From Ricinus communis (Eukaryota; Streptophyta; Magnoliopsida; Malpighiales; Euphorbiaceae), in assembly GCF_019578655.1 (NCBI RefSeq), contig NC_063263.1, positions 20,831,001 to 20,895,000 on the forward strand: 64,000 nt of DNA. Direction: 5' to 3'. Below are positions 23,861-34,080 of this stretch, piece by piece. The number at the start of each line of letters is the position of its first letter. Position 1 is the first letter of the stretch. The notes below the pieces were generated by a model. That model saw only the letters and a program-made list of their open reading frames with translations, ran no database searches and had not been told where the DNA came from. Both the position numbers and the translations under genes were made by a program.

Positions 23861-24377
23861 TAGAGGATGTGTTGGTAAGATCATTGGAGGTTGATCCTTT
23901 AATGTCCAATCCGCCCTTCTGAAGTCTAGCCTTCTATTTTGTTTCTTCTTCATCAACTAGGAGAGTGACTTCATCTCTGAAAAATGAAAAATGACAAATT
24001 AAGATCAGGTACTATAACAACATTTTATAAAAATAAAAAACAAAAAGAAAGATAAATATCATGAGATTGTCCATCAAGGCTACCAGGACCAATATATTTA
24101 GATTTCGCCTTTCTACATTTCTTACTGGGTGTAGAAACTTTAAGTTCAAACATGTTGATTAGTTCCACACCATAAATAGGGCTAACATTATAAAAAGTGT
24201 CGATGTTCTTTCTCTCAGAGGTAGTAAGATCAAGTAGTTCATCCTTTGGGTAGATCACCCAATCTTTAGGAAGATCACGCCCAATCATTCTCATTAAAGA
24301 TGATCAAGAATTAGTATCTCTAGTTTTTTATTGCAGAAGGTAGGGTGATGATCTTTCTCTCACTTTGAAAGGAAAAT
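23861..24377 (-). pseudogene. Middle part of the antisense ORF of the Tat-type element
   Basis: On the minus strand 24294-24062 reads a coherent stretch with DWVIYPKDELLDLT, SERKNIDTFYNVSPIYGVEL and KKCRKAKSKYIGPGSLDGQ. Then an A/T-rich gap ends in a pyrimidine tract and CAG at 23977-23979. Coding-like sequence resumes there with DEVTLLVDEEETK and KARLQKGGLDIKGS. This looks like an intron with its acceptor still present; the donor would lie near 24062, where CATGATATTT may be a mutated GT site. The piece connects leftward to 17046 across the nested element. Confidence 0.55.
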
Positions 24378-26003
24378 TGTAACGCCTGCATTTTCTCATC
24401 ATCCATGTTATGTGCATTTACATTTAATCATTGGGCATATGATGGTATATCAATGATATTTTTATTTTATGAGAACAGATATATATTAATTATAAGTAGA
24501 GAATAAGAAGCATGATATTAGATTATTAATTTAGATAAGTTGATTAAGTACTTGGGTTATGTGTATTAAGCCTTAAGACTTAATTGAACCAATAGTTGAA
24601 GGTTGGGTAAATAGATTGGACTTAAAAGATACAATTAAAAGTTAGTACCTATATATGGTTAGTAAGAATTAATTTAGGGTGATAAAAATAGTTTAGTAGG
24701 TGGTGGCATTAAGAGAGGAATATTGGAAATTGGAACCATGAGCAAGCTCATTTTATCTCTTCATTTCTCTAAAATTCGTACATTGCCAAAAACACAAAAT
24801 TTGGAATAAGAGAGAGGAGTGGAATACCTAGAAAAACTTAAGATTAAGATAGGATTTTGCCAACTATTGAAGGAGCCAAGCTAAAGCTAAAGGATTTAAG
24901 CATATTAGCAACCCAAAAGCTGAAATTGGTAAGTTGTTACTTGAGTGTTATTAATTTGTCATTAGGGTTCTTGATTACAAATTGGAAAAACTTCATTTGA
25001 TGCTCTCATTGATTAATTAAAGGTCTGATTATCATAAATTAGTAGAGTATTGAATGATTGCATAAAGATTAAGCTTGATTTAAGTTTAAGTATGTTAAGA
25101 TAGAAAACTGTCAAAATTCCAGCAACCTTAATGTTCTGTATTTTAGGCATAACATGGGTTATATAAGTCCAAATTAAGCTTAATTGGTGTCTATGGAAAT
25201 TTTAAAGAGTCCTCTATAACTTTGTAGTTTTGTGATTTTGCTATTTTTGCCGTTTTGGTTGCTTAAATTGAGCAAACAGATTGCTGCTCGGGTACAACTA
25301 GCTGTATGACCCTTGCTCAGTAATTTGAAAATAATTAAATCTATAGAAGTCGGAATTGAGTAATTCTTCTTGGAGATGAAACTAGACACATAAATGGATA
25401 TGTCTATTTAATATGAGATTTTTTTATTAAGCCAATTTTTCCCAGCAATAAATATACCTTGGTACTAAATTCTGTCTAGAAAACAGAAATATTGGAGATT
25501 AGTTTTATGCAATTTATTGATGTTAATTTGAGTTAAATTGGTATTTAACTAGATGGGAAATGTTTATAGGATATTAAAACAGTAATTGAGAGTCTTAGAG
25601 GAAGAGTTAGACCTATGAATTAAAGAGGGGATGATCTTGTAATGCATTAGAACTCGCATTTACATGAATATTTATAATATGCATGAAATGTGAATTGATG
25701 AATGTGTTGACAGGTACTCAAAGGCCTGGAAAGGAAGTTGTGGAGAAAGGAGGTTCTTATATGCTAAAGGAATAGTATATTTTGAGTAAGTAAATAGTTA
25801 ATATTTGCTATGTTCATATATTTAATCAAATGTTCCGCAAATGGTTGCGTTTGCTTAATATTGTTTATGTTTGAATGACTGAGATGGAAATGATTGGTGT
25901 TGAGTGGAACAATTGTTATTGCTGAAATATGATATAAGTGAAATGATTGAATTGTGATGTTAAGTGCATATGTGCATGTGAATGGTGGATTCCCCTGTGA
26001 AAA

Positions 26004-26034
<31 letters not shown>

Positions 26035-26692
26035 TTTGGGAGGCTAAAGCCTAGAGAGGCTATAAAAGTGTATAATGTGAGATGAGGCGGAGCAGCTTAC
26101 GTGTGTGATATGTGAGGATGAGGCGGAGCAGCACATTAAAGGGGATCCACAAGCCGTGAGAACTAACCATAATTGTTGAATTGTATTTCTTCTATGATGC
26201 TTGTAATGAATTGAGTAGAATGGTATGACTTTATACCTAAACTATGAATATCATGGAAAGTTATGTGATTTGGTGGAAATTGTATTAAGTGTATGTGATA
26301 TAGATTATGTTGATTATTTATTTACCGAGCTGGAGGCTCACCCTCTCCAAAATTTTTCTTTTCAAGTTTGTAAATAGTAGTGCATCCGTTGGTTGTATGC
26401 GAAGTCTAGCTTTTAGCATTCTCGTTGGGCCGGTTTGTGAAGTCTCCTCCCGATGCATTTTTGTATGCAGTTATGTGATATATATGGAAGTATGCCTTAT
26501 AAGGCATAAGAAGATGTTTGTAATACTTGTTAAATGATGTTTAAGTATAATCATATGTTTATATGTTAATAACCTTGTGTCTGGATTCTTAACAACCTAC
26601 ATATTGACCTATCTACCTGTAGTATATATTCTACGACGCTTGTATGCTTCCTGGCTAATGTTTATTGGTTAGCATGTGATGGGGGTGTTACA
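24378..26692. mobile_element. Solo LTR, 2315 bp, with perfect 5-bp target duplication
   Basis: It starts TGTAACGCC and ends GGTGTTACA, the inverted ends typical of long LTRs of Tekay/Del-type gypsy elements. It is flanked by AAAAT at 24373-24377 and again at 26693-26697. There is no gag or pol inside, so it is a solo LTR left by recombination between two LTRs. It interrupts the antisense ORF. Inside are a TA repeat at 26004-26030 and two copies of GATGAGGCGGAGCAGC at 26081-26096 and 26117-26132. Confidence 0.85.
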
Positions 26693-26697
26693 AAAAT

Positions 26698-27369
26698 GAT
26701 CGAACCCTTTCTTTACCACTAAAAGGTATAACTCCCTAATTACCCCACTAGTGAATTTTAACATTTGGCTTTGCCTAGAAAACAAAGACCGCACAGAATT
26801 TTCTAAGAGTTAGGATGAAGTTGGCAAGGAAGGATACTATATTCTCTTAGGACATCAATATAAAGATCATCTAATGGAAACCCAAGTCTTGATTTCAGAT
26901 CTTCAATATAGATCATCTTATCCTTGTCTCCTAGTGGTAGATCGACATAAGTACTAGGTTCGAGTAATCTAAGAGTATAGGAATTAGGTACTTTGTATGC
27001 AGATCTAAGGCGATCCAGTTGTTTGCCAGTGAAATAATAGAGGATCTCCCTAACTTTCTTTTTAGGTTTAGGAATTTAGGTATCATCAACCTTTTTCTTC
27101 TTTTTAGATTTCTTACTAGATTTTTTAGGAGATGAATGCTTAGATGTCGGTGGTTTGGTGATAGAGAGATCTCCCGTTATCATTGCCCTTCTATGGATTA
27201 ATGGTAGAAACGATAAGAGCTCAACTGGTGGAAGGATCAGGTATGAAAAGATTTTAAGAGGATGATATATGGAGATTGGAGATGGTGAGCAAGAATCGTG
27301 TGATTCTGTGGCTTCACTATAATCATATTCTAATGAGAAATTATTTTGGCTATCCTCACAATCACTCAT
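26698..27369 (-). pseudogene. N-terminal part of the antisense ORF, putative gypsy-type transposon domain
   Basis: The minus strand starts MSDCEDSQNN at 27369 and runs to a TAA near 27077 after a Lys-rich stretch. The same frame then continues open as KKKVREILYYFTGKQLDRL, TLRLLEPSTYVDLPLGD, IYIEDLKSRLGFPLDDLY and LREYSILPCQLHPNS. The last blocks resemble the plant family Pfam calls a putative gypsy-type transposon domain (PF04195), which occurs in antisense ORFs of Tat-lineage elements such as Grande and Retand. Its function is not known to me. The ORF is dead: stop, solo LTR insertion and nested gypsy insertion. Confidence 0.55.
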
Positions 27370-27883
27370 TCTGACGAAACATTAAAGAACAAGATGAAAG
27401 AGTAAGAAAGTCAGAAAGAACTTACTAAGACAATTCCCAAAAAGAACTAATTGTCGGAGATGGTGGTATCAAAGAGCTAGAATTCCTCTCAGAGAAACCA
27501 TGGTGAAGAAGTGGTCACCGAAGTTGGAAAACGATAGAGATTTTGCAGGAAATGGTAGCACATGAATGAAATTATAAGAGCAACACAGAAACGATATACT
27601 GTCAAGGAAGCAAAAGTGAAAAATAAAGGAAAGAAAAAGATATTTATACATAATTAGAGGGATAGTTGAAGAGGTAAGAGTATTAATCACCTAGAATACG
27701 TGTAAGAATAAGGTGAACCGTTTCTACCGTTATAGATTTTTCAAATTTTGAAACCCTTGAGAAGTGGGATAAGGTGGCGTGACAGTTTTCAATAACCAGG
27801 AGAGAAGCTTTTAGAAGAAGTGCCATTACACCCTAATACTGTCATATGTCAGTATGATTAGAGCCTTTAACTCGAATCCTTAT

Positions 27884-27891
27884 GGGGAGGA
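27884..27891 (+). promoter_or_regulatory. Polypurine tract of the Tat-type element
   Basis: GGGGAGGA lies just before the TGATAC start of the 3' LTR. Confidence 0.6.
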
Positions 27892-27895
27892 CATA

Positions 27896-28353
27896 TGATA
27901 CGAGCTCGCCTGAAAGGATTACATTGTGCGAGTAGAGCATACAAATTCTAGTCTTTCTATCAATCCATAGATCGACCATAGTAAGATCGGACACCTAAAA
28001 GGTAGAAGTTTATTTCAACGCTACCTAGTTCCTTATAGACTTAGAGCGAGACTCTACTTCTCGTGCTTGTTATTTAGTATATAAAGAACTCTATCATGTA
28101 TCCTACAGTAATAGAAGTTTACTCTACCTCGAGGCCTATAAATGTAAGATATCACACCACGAGAAATAGGTAATGTAACTACAACCTTTTAAATACTTAT
28201 ATCTCATTGTTTTCACCAAATACTAACTTGATTGCTGGAGTGGTTTTCCAAGTACCACACCCAGGGCCATAACTTGCTATTTTGCAGGAATTCATCAAGA
28301 ATAGTTCGTGTGTAGAGACCGATATACCAAATCAGAATTTTTGGTTTGTATCA
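27896..28353 (+). repeat. 3' LTR of the Tat-type element
   Basis: 458 bp with matching inverted ends TGATAC and GTATCA. The TATA box is TATAAAT at 28137-28143. It is more complete than the 5' LTR. Confidence 0.85.
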
Positions 28354-29272
28354 ATTAAAAAGTCCTTTTTACTAATTATTTTGGATTGTTATTTTTTTAT
28401 AAATTCTCATATTATTAGTTAAATTTCATACAACATTTTTTAAAAATAAAGAGTAAGATTCTAATTTTTTGATTGAAAAAAATATTTATAATTTATATAA
28501 TAAAGGGTTCTTTACAAAAATACCCCTTATATAACAACAATAACATTTTTACCTCAAGAAAAAAAGTATTACAAAAATCCCCTTTTTAGGTAAAATATTT
28601 TGCAAAAATATGGATTTTTCTTTCACCGTCAATTTATGATGTGAACCATTTCTTGCAATGTCTTTTTAGATCCAATAGAAAAAATATCATAAAAATGGGG
28701 CATAATTAGTGGTCTTTTAGATTTATAAATAATTACTTTTATTTTTATTTTAAGATTTGTGTTCTTATATGAGTCTAAATTCATCTTTTATTTTTTTTAA
28801 AATATATATTTCACATAAACTAATTAATTAATATGGATGACTTCATCAAAATGACACTTTTTAAAAAATTTATCCTTTCCAAATTAAAATTGAAATTCAT
28901 CCCATTCACTTTATACTATATAGTTGAATTATTTTATAGTTTGTGTTAGACATTTCTTGAACTAATATGACGGTAAATGCCAACTTGTTTATAATTCTTT
29001 CATTTTTTTAGAGTTATCTAAATATCCCACTTTGCTTGATTTTTTGAGTGTAGCTTAATTTGAAAAATTTATAAACTTTATAAATTTGAGAATTTTACAA
29101 AATTAATAAAATTTATATTCCTAAAAAACACAAGCTCACAAAAATATTCTATCAAGCTTAATTTTTCTTTTTGTAAAAATTCAATATTACTATAGGTTAT
29201 TCAATTTATGAAGAAATTTGAAAAAGAAAGCAATGAATATGATCGTAAGATGTGATTTTATTTTTTAATATT

Positions 29273-29307
<35 letters not shown>

Positions 29308-30919
29308 CTTTTCTTTTTCTTTTTCTTTTTATTTGAGAAATTTTTATTTTTTATAAGATAAGATATTTACTTAATTATTCACATATTATTTCTATTATTT
29401 TATACCATTTTTTCTTTAGTTTTTAGAGACTTTTAATTTTTTATAAGGAAAGATATTTTTGTAATTATTTATATATTCCTTTTGTTTACCATATTCATCT
29501 TTTTATGGCAGACAAATTAATTTTTATTAAAAGAGAGTAATTTTTCCACTCTATGCAACTACTTTAACTCTATTTATATTAATAGAATTTTATATCTTTT
29601 TATTTTAACTTCAAGATGGAAAATATTATTGTCTTTTAAAGAGAAAGAAGATTATTAATGTGAAATCGAAATTTAATTTCTAATATTTTTCAATATTGAA
29701 ACATAATTTTTCAACAAAAATTACTATTATTTTGAACTATTCAATAAGTAAATAACAATTAAAGTAAAAGAAATTGAAGATAAATCTTCATAAATCTGAA
29801 AATTAATAAACAAATCAGCCAAAGCAGTTTAACATAAAGATTAAAAGACTTTAAACCAAAATAATTTATTTTTTATAAAATTTAAATAAATCTAAACTTC
29901 TTATATAGAGTAAAATCTAATAAATTTTAAGAAAATCCAAAACGATAATTTTTTTTCTTTTACATCAAACAAAGAGCTGAAATAGCAAAAATCATAAAAG
30001 AAAAAAGAAATTGAAATCCAAAAGAAAAAATAACAGTTCAAGAGAAAAATTTGAAGACGATTCTTCTAGATCTGAAAATCAACCAAACATTAACTAAACA
30101 TCAACCATATTAGTCATAAAATCAATTACACATCAACTAACCATCAACCAAACATCAACAAAATCATTCAGTTTTAAAATAATTAAATAACAAAAATAAA
30201 TATTAAAAATTAAAATCTAAACAAATATGGATTAGACAATAAATCATTTTTTATTTCTGTTGTAGCTTCACTACAAAAAGAACATTGCGTTTTGTGATGG
30301 CAAGAAATTGAAGTAGAGACCAAAAGAAAAATATGATCAATTTAAGAAAAAATTAAAGATAAATGTTAGCTTTATAAGTGTGGAAAAGATTACTCAACCG
30401 AAAAGCAAGCTTTCATCTTATAAAAGAAAACAAAGTGCTTAAAAATGTAAGCAGTATTTTTATAATTATTTCAAAATAGAGATATACAGTGTAAATTCCT
30501 CTGTAATAAAAGCAATCGTCCAATAGAAGACTGATTCACTGATGATGTACCGTGGCTTTAACTGAGAGGTTAAAATCCTTAAATTACCAAGTGCCATTCA
30601 ACTTTTTCTTTTTTTTTTTAGTGGAATCTGTTGAAATCTAGTCAGCAGCTCAAGGAGGCAAATTGATAAAAATCACTAATTTACGAATGAAACACAAAAC
30701 TCATTTCAAAAAGAAAAAGAAACGTCCTTTTTTAACTCATTGACTAGAACAGAAATAAAAGCACAAGGAAACAAAAAATCCTAAAAGGAAAGAAAAAAAT
30801 ATTAAAGTAGAAGTATCGCATTAAATGAGCTAGCGGCACAGATCACATTGCGAAGTAACATCTAACTCGACTAACCCAGGATAAGACAAAGCAGAGCACA
30901 AATGAACTAGCTATTGGGA
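28354..30919. other. AT-rich spacer
   Basis: No gene is visible. It holds an AT microsatellite (29273-29304) followed by a pyrimidine run, and a pair of diverged direct repeats at about 29310-29470 that share GAGA-TTTT-ATAAG-A-AAGATATTT. Near 30100-30160 the motif AACCAAACATCAAC recurs. A sequence resembling a CACTA terminus (CACTACAAAAAGAACATTGCG) begins at 30269 with no partner seen. Confidence 0.5.
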
Positions 30920-31034
30920 TCAAACTCTGCATCTCCTTTTGGAGTTATTGGGTGGCTCAATCTCGATCTTTGCATCAGATGACACCCTTGGTGCGAGTGG
31001 CGTAGAGGCCAATTGTATATATTTGCATCTTTGA
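30920..31034 (-). other. Short coding-like minus-strand stretch downstream of UGT copy 2
   Basis: After an acceptor-like CTTTTTTTAG at about 31035-31044, the minus strand reads about 37 codons with STPLAPRVSSDAKIEIEPP and a basic end, then TGA at 30920-30922. It is protein-like but too short to identify. It may be a captured exon fragment or chance. Confidence 0.2.
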
Positions 31035-31189
31035 CTAAAAAAAGTATATATAATAATAGCAGGTGGCAGCAAATTGGGTTTTTTGAAGGCTTCATTGTGA
31101 AATTGTTGAAGCTGCTGTTAATACAACACATTATTCAAAAGTAATAATAAAAAATGACTGACACCATAACAAAGTACCTCAACTTCCAT

Positions 31190-32707
31190 TTAGTGACCAC
31201 CACCTTCTCTTCTGGACAAAAGGATCCTTACAAAATCATCCAGTGCTTTAACAGAGGACCCCTTTTCTTCTTTCTTGTCTTTCACTGATTCCCTGATCAA
31301 CTTTCCAATCTCTGTAGCCTTTTTCCTCATATCATTTCCTTTGCCTTTCAAGTCCATCGCCAACTCTATCACCTTCTTCGCCTCTTTCCATTCTATACTG
31401 GTTTGCAATCCTCTTGTCAATTCCACACCAACACCCATTTCCTCCACCAGCATTTTAGAATTATAAGCTTGCTCTGCTGCTAAAGGCCAACCTATAATAG
31501 GCACACCTTGGCTTAAGCTTTCTATCACCGAGTTCCAACCACAATGACTCAAAAATGCTCCGGTCGATTTGTGTGACAAAATCTCCAACTGGGGTGCCCA
31601 ATTTCTCACCAGCAATCCTTTTTTATTACTACTGATTCGATGTTCGAATCCATCTGGTAACCATTCTGCTTTGAATTCACCTCTTCTATCAAAACCAACT
31701 GGTGGCCTTATCACCCAGATGAATGGCTTTGCGCTTTCTTCCAACCCAATAGCCAATTCCATCAACTGAGCAGGATTTATACTATTTTGTGAACCAAATG
31801 AAATATAGAGTACAGAACATGGCATATGCAAATCAAGAAATTGCAGGCATTTTTCTGTTGAAATCCCAAATTGCTTACCTGCACGTTGAGAGCTAATAAT
31901 CCCTGAACTCGAAAGAGATGAACCATTTAGCACATCAGGTGGAAGAAGAGGACCAGTTGTCCACACAGGAAGCTTAACATATTTCCTAAACAAATCCAAT
32001 CCTAAAGGCTCAATTTCCTCAACTGTGTTGCATAAAAAACCAAAAGACTGTAAAGAAAGTGAAATCTGTTTCTGCATAAACTTGGACCAAATATCAGTAC
32101 CATCCGCATCTCTTATAAACTTATGCAACTGAGATATGTGAAACCGGTATCCATCAGGAAAACCAGGCGCAGGAAACTCATCGGAACCGGCATACTGGCG
32201 GTGAGGAAGACTCAGCCATACAGAAATATAAGCCAAGGACCCATATGCTCCACCAGTAGTGAAAGAAACATTAACAGTACCGAAACTCTTGGCAACATCA
32301 CTAGCCCACCCAAAAAAAACATCTGATATTATACAAAGTGGAGGCTTACCTTCTTTAGCTACAATATCAGAGAGTAGGTTGTGAACTGGATTCGCGAGAC
32401 TTGTTGATGCAGCGAAAAACTTCCCAATAAGATCCAAAGGTAAATTTTCAGAGTTTTCAGTGTTGGGCGGTAAGCCATACTCGGCGGGGACAGAGAACGG
32501 AAGCTCTATAAAATTGATGTTATTAGGTTCAGGGGAGTTCATGGTTGAACGGAGGTATTGAATGTTGAGAGGGGTATTAGCAATGGTGACTCTGAAACCA
32601 CTTCTTTGGTGGATTTGTCTTGCTAATGCAAGAAAAGGTATGAGATGACCATGAGCCATGAATGGTAACATCACTATATGCTCATTAGACTTAGATTTAG
32701 ATTCCAT
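31190..32707 (-). CDS. UDP-glycosyltransferase, UGT92A-like (copy 2)
   Basis: Intact single-exon gene of 505 residues when started at the ATG 32707, which aligns with the start of copy 1. An in-frame ATG 12 codons upstream (32743) would give 517 residues, but the sequence there matches the 5' leader of copy 1, so I prefer 32707. The PSPG box is W370-Q413 as in copy 1, with FLSHCGWNS and a final Gln. The catalytic His is His21, in the motif AHGHLIPF (copy 1 has AQGH), and its partner is Asp129. Substitutions against copy 1 gather in regions that shape the acceptor pocket in this family, such as the loops around residues 146-166 and 205-207. A different acceptor range is therefore possible but unproven. 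Confidence 0.95.
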   Translation of the reverse strand: MESKSKSNEHIVMLPFMAHGHLIPFLALARQIHQRSGFRVTIANTPLNIQYLRSTMNSPEPNNINFIELPFSVPAEYGLPPNTENSENLPLDLIGKFFAASTSLANPVHNLLSDIVAKEGKPPLCIISDVFFGWASDVAKSFGTVNVSFTTGGAYGSLAYISVWLSLPHRQYAGSDEFPAPGFPDGYRFHISQLHKFIRDADGTDIWSKFMQKQISLSLQSFGFLCNTVEEIEPLGLDLFRKYVKLPVWTTGPLLPPDVLNGSSLSSSGIISSQRAGKQFGISTEKCLQFLDLHMPCSVLYISFGSQNSINPAQLMELAIGLEESAKPFIWVIRPPVGFDRRGEFKAEWLPDGFEHRISSNKKGLLVRNWAPQLEILSHKSTGAFLSHCGWNSVIESLSQGVPIIGWPLAAEQAYNSKMLVEEMGVGVELTRGLQTSIEWKEAKKVIELAMDLKGKGNDMRKKATEIGKLIRESVKDKKEEKGSSVKALDDFVRILLSRREGGGH

Positions 32708-32776
32708 TTGAAGATCAAAGATTCTGGTTTGATGGATGAACAATGAAGTAAGAAGAGAGTGTTTCTTGTTTTTGCC

Positions 32777-32786
32777 CTTTTTATAG
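32777..32786 (-). promoter_or_regulatory. TATA-like box of UGT copy 2
   Basis: The minus strand reads CTATAAAAAG about 70 bp upstream of the ATG at 32707, in the same position as in copy 1. Confidence 0.55.
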
Positions 32787-32869
32787 GTAGGTAGGTCCGT
32801 CTAGTTGTCTGAATTTTCTAATCCACTTTTAACATTGAAATTGAAGTGATGAATTTAAACTTTATATAT

Positions 32870-33080
32870 GGACCGTAACCACCCGTTTTAGTTCCTGCAA
32901 AGGTGCAACTAGTGGTTCTAGTTCTTCTGAGAGTCAAATTGAAATCAGCTCAATCAGACTTCCGATTTTGATCCTAGAATATGGGTGTCGATTTTTGGTT
33001 CAGGATTCGGCCAATTCTAGTTCTGGTTTGATTCAATTTGAGGTCAGGACCCAACCGATTCCTCTCTCCATTTCGAACCA
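32870..33080. repeat. MITE-like or LTR-like patch upstream of UGT copy 2
   Basis: A less AT-rich island with ACCGTAACCACCCG at the left and TTCGAACCATAAG at the right, and repeated GGTTC/GAACC words between. It resembles non-autonomous DNA transposons of plants, but terminal inverted repeats are not clear. Confidence 0.25.
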
Positions 33081-33740
33081 TAAGTAAAACATTTTTTTAA
33101 CTTCATTGTTATATCCTAAATCAATATACATCCATAGGATTATGTACTTGGAATCATTAATATGTGTAGCCCGCACATTTTCTTTAAAAATTGAACTTAA
33201 TTGAACATTTTTACCTACAATTAAGATAGAAAAATCCTAAGCTCAATATATAATTTTTACTTCAACTAAAATATATAATTGTCTTTTCTAATACTAAAAA
33301 ATCAACTATTTATTATTTTCTTTTTTTGAATTTTTATTTACATGCACTCTCCTATTTTTAAAATTATAATTTTTATAATTTTTATAATTCTTTTGGCTTT
33401 CGATTTTAAACTTTAAAGATTTAAAATTTCTATAGATCCCATTATTTTGTATACATATTCATATTTATTTTAAATGACATTTCAATACAATCATATAAAT
33501 TGCTTGTAAAAACAGTGGTAAGAATATTAAAGAACACACAGTTTAAATCTTATGAAACTAAAGTTTATAACTGATAGATTTTGTTATTATGAATATATTA
33601 TTTGTTTTACATCAGCTTTTTTATTATAACATATGATCAATGAATTTTTGTTATATATTTGACGAACCTCAAATGCTACGTTGATGAACATGTTGCTAGT
33701 AGATGGTGAATTTTGTTAAACATTTATTTGTTAATGATAT
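33081..33740. other. AT-rich spacer
   Basis: I see no gene or clear repeat. Confidence 0.5.
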
Positions 33741-33744
33741 AAGA

Positions 33745-34080
33745 TTAATTGTACTACAAAATAAACTTATTCCATTTTAAAAGTGAATTTATCATCAAAA
33801 TTATGAATAACATGATCAACTTGTAGTTCATATATAATGAATCTCAATGTGCTACAGAATTAATTTATTCCATTTCAAAAATAAAACTGTTACCAAAATT
33901 ATAAATTAAATAATGAATCTATTCATATATAATGAACCTCAATGTGCTATAAAGTGAACCTATTCAATTTCAAAATAAAACTGTTAACAAAATTATGAAT
34001 AAAACAATGAACCTTAATGTTTTATATAATAAACTTATTATTTTCTAACAATCAAGCTGTTATAATATTTTTATTGAACA
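33745..34080. repeat. Diverged tandem repeats, about four copies
   Basis: Units sharing TGAACCTCAATGTGCTA, ATTCCATTTCAAAAATAAAACTGTTA and AAAATTATGAATAAA-like words recur at about 33745, 33845, 33940 and 34015. Their lengths of 70-100 bp are uneven. Confidence 0.6.

Larger units (their letters stand above)
10230..28353 (+). mobile_element. Tat/Retand-type Ty3/gypsy retrotransposon, decayed, with two nested insertions
   Basis: The element is bounded by related LTRs at 10230-10622 and 27896-28353. The internal plus strand carries, in order, a gag with an unusual zinc knuckle, protease, reverse transcriptase, RNase H, a second (extra) RNase H and integrase, ending near 15880. The gag type, the RT wording and the extra RNase H are hallmarks of the Tat lineage. 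The 3' part holds an antisense ORF. Without the nested element 17047-23860, the solo LTR 24378-26692 and their target duplications, its length is about 8985 bp. Stops and frameshifts are everywhere and no domain is intact. I could not find a clean target duplication. Confidence 0.85.

Noticed and set aside
30269..30302. CACTACAAAAAGAACATTGCG, a possible CACTA terminus
   Set aside because: No partner terminus or target duplication found.
32708..32743. Upstream ATG of UGT copy 2 giving 12 extra residues
   Set aside because: The segment aligns with the 5' leader of copy 1, which lacks an ATG there; the downstream ATG matches the family start.
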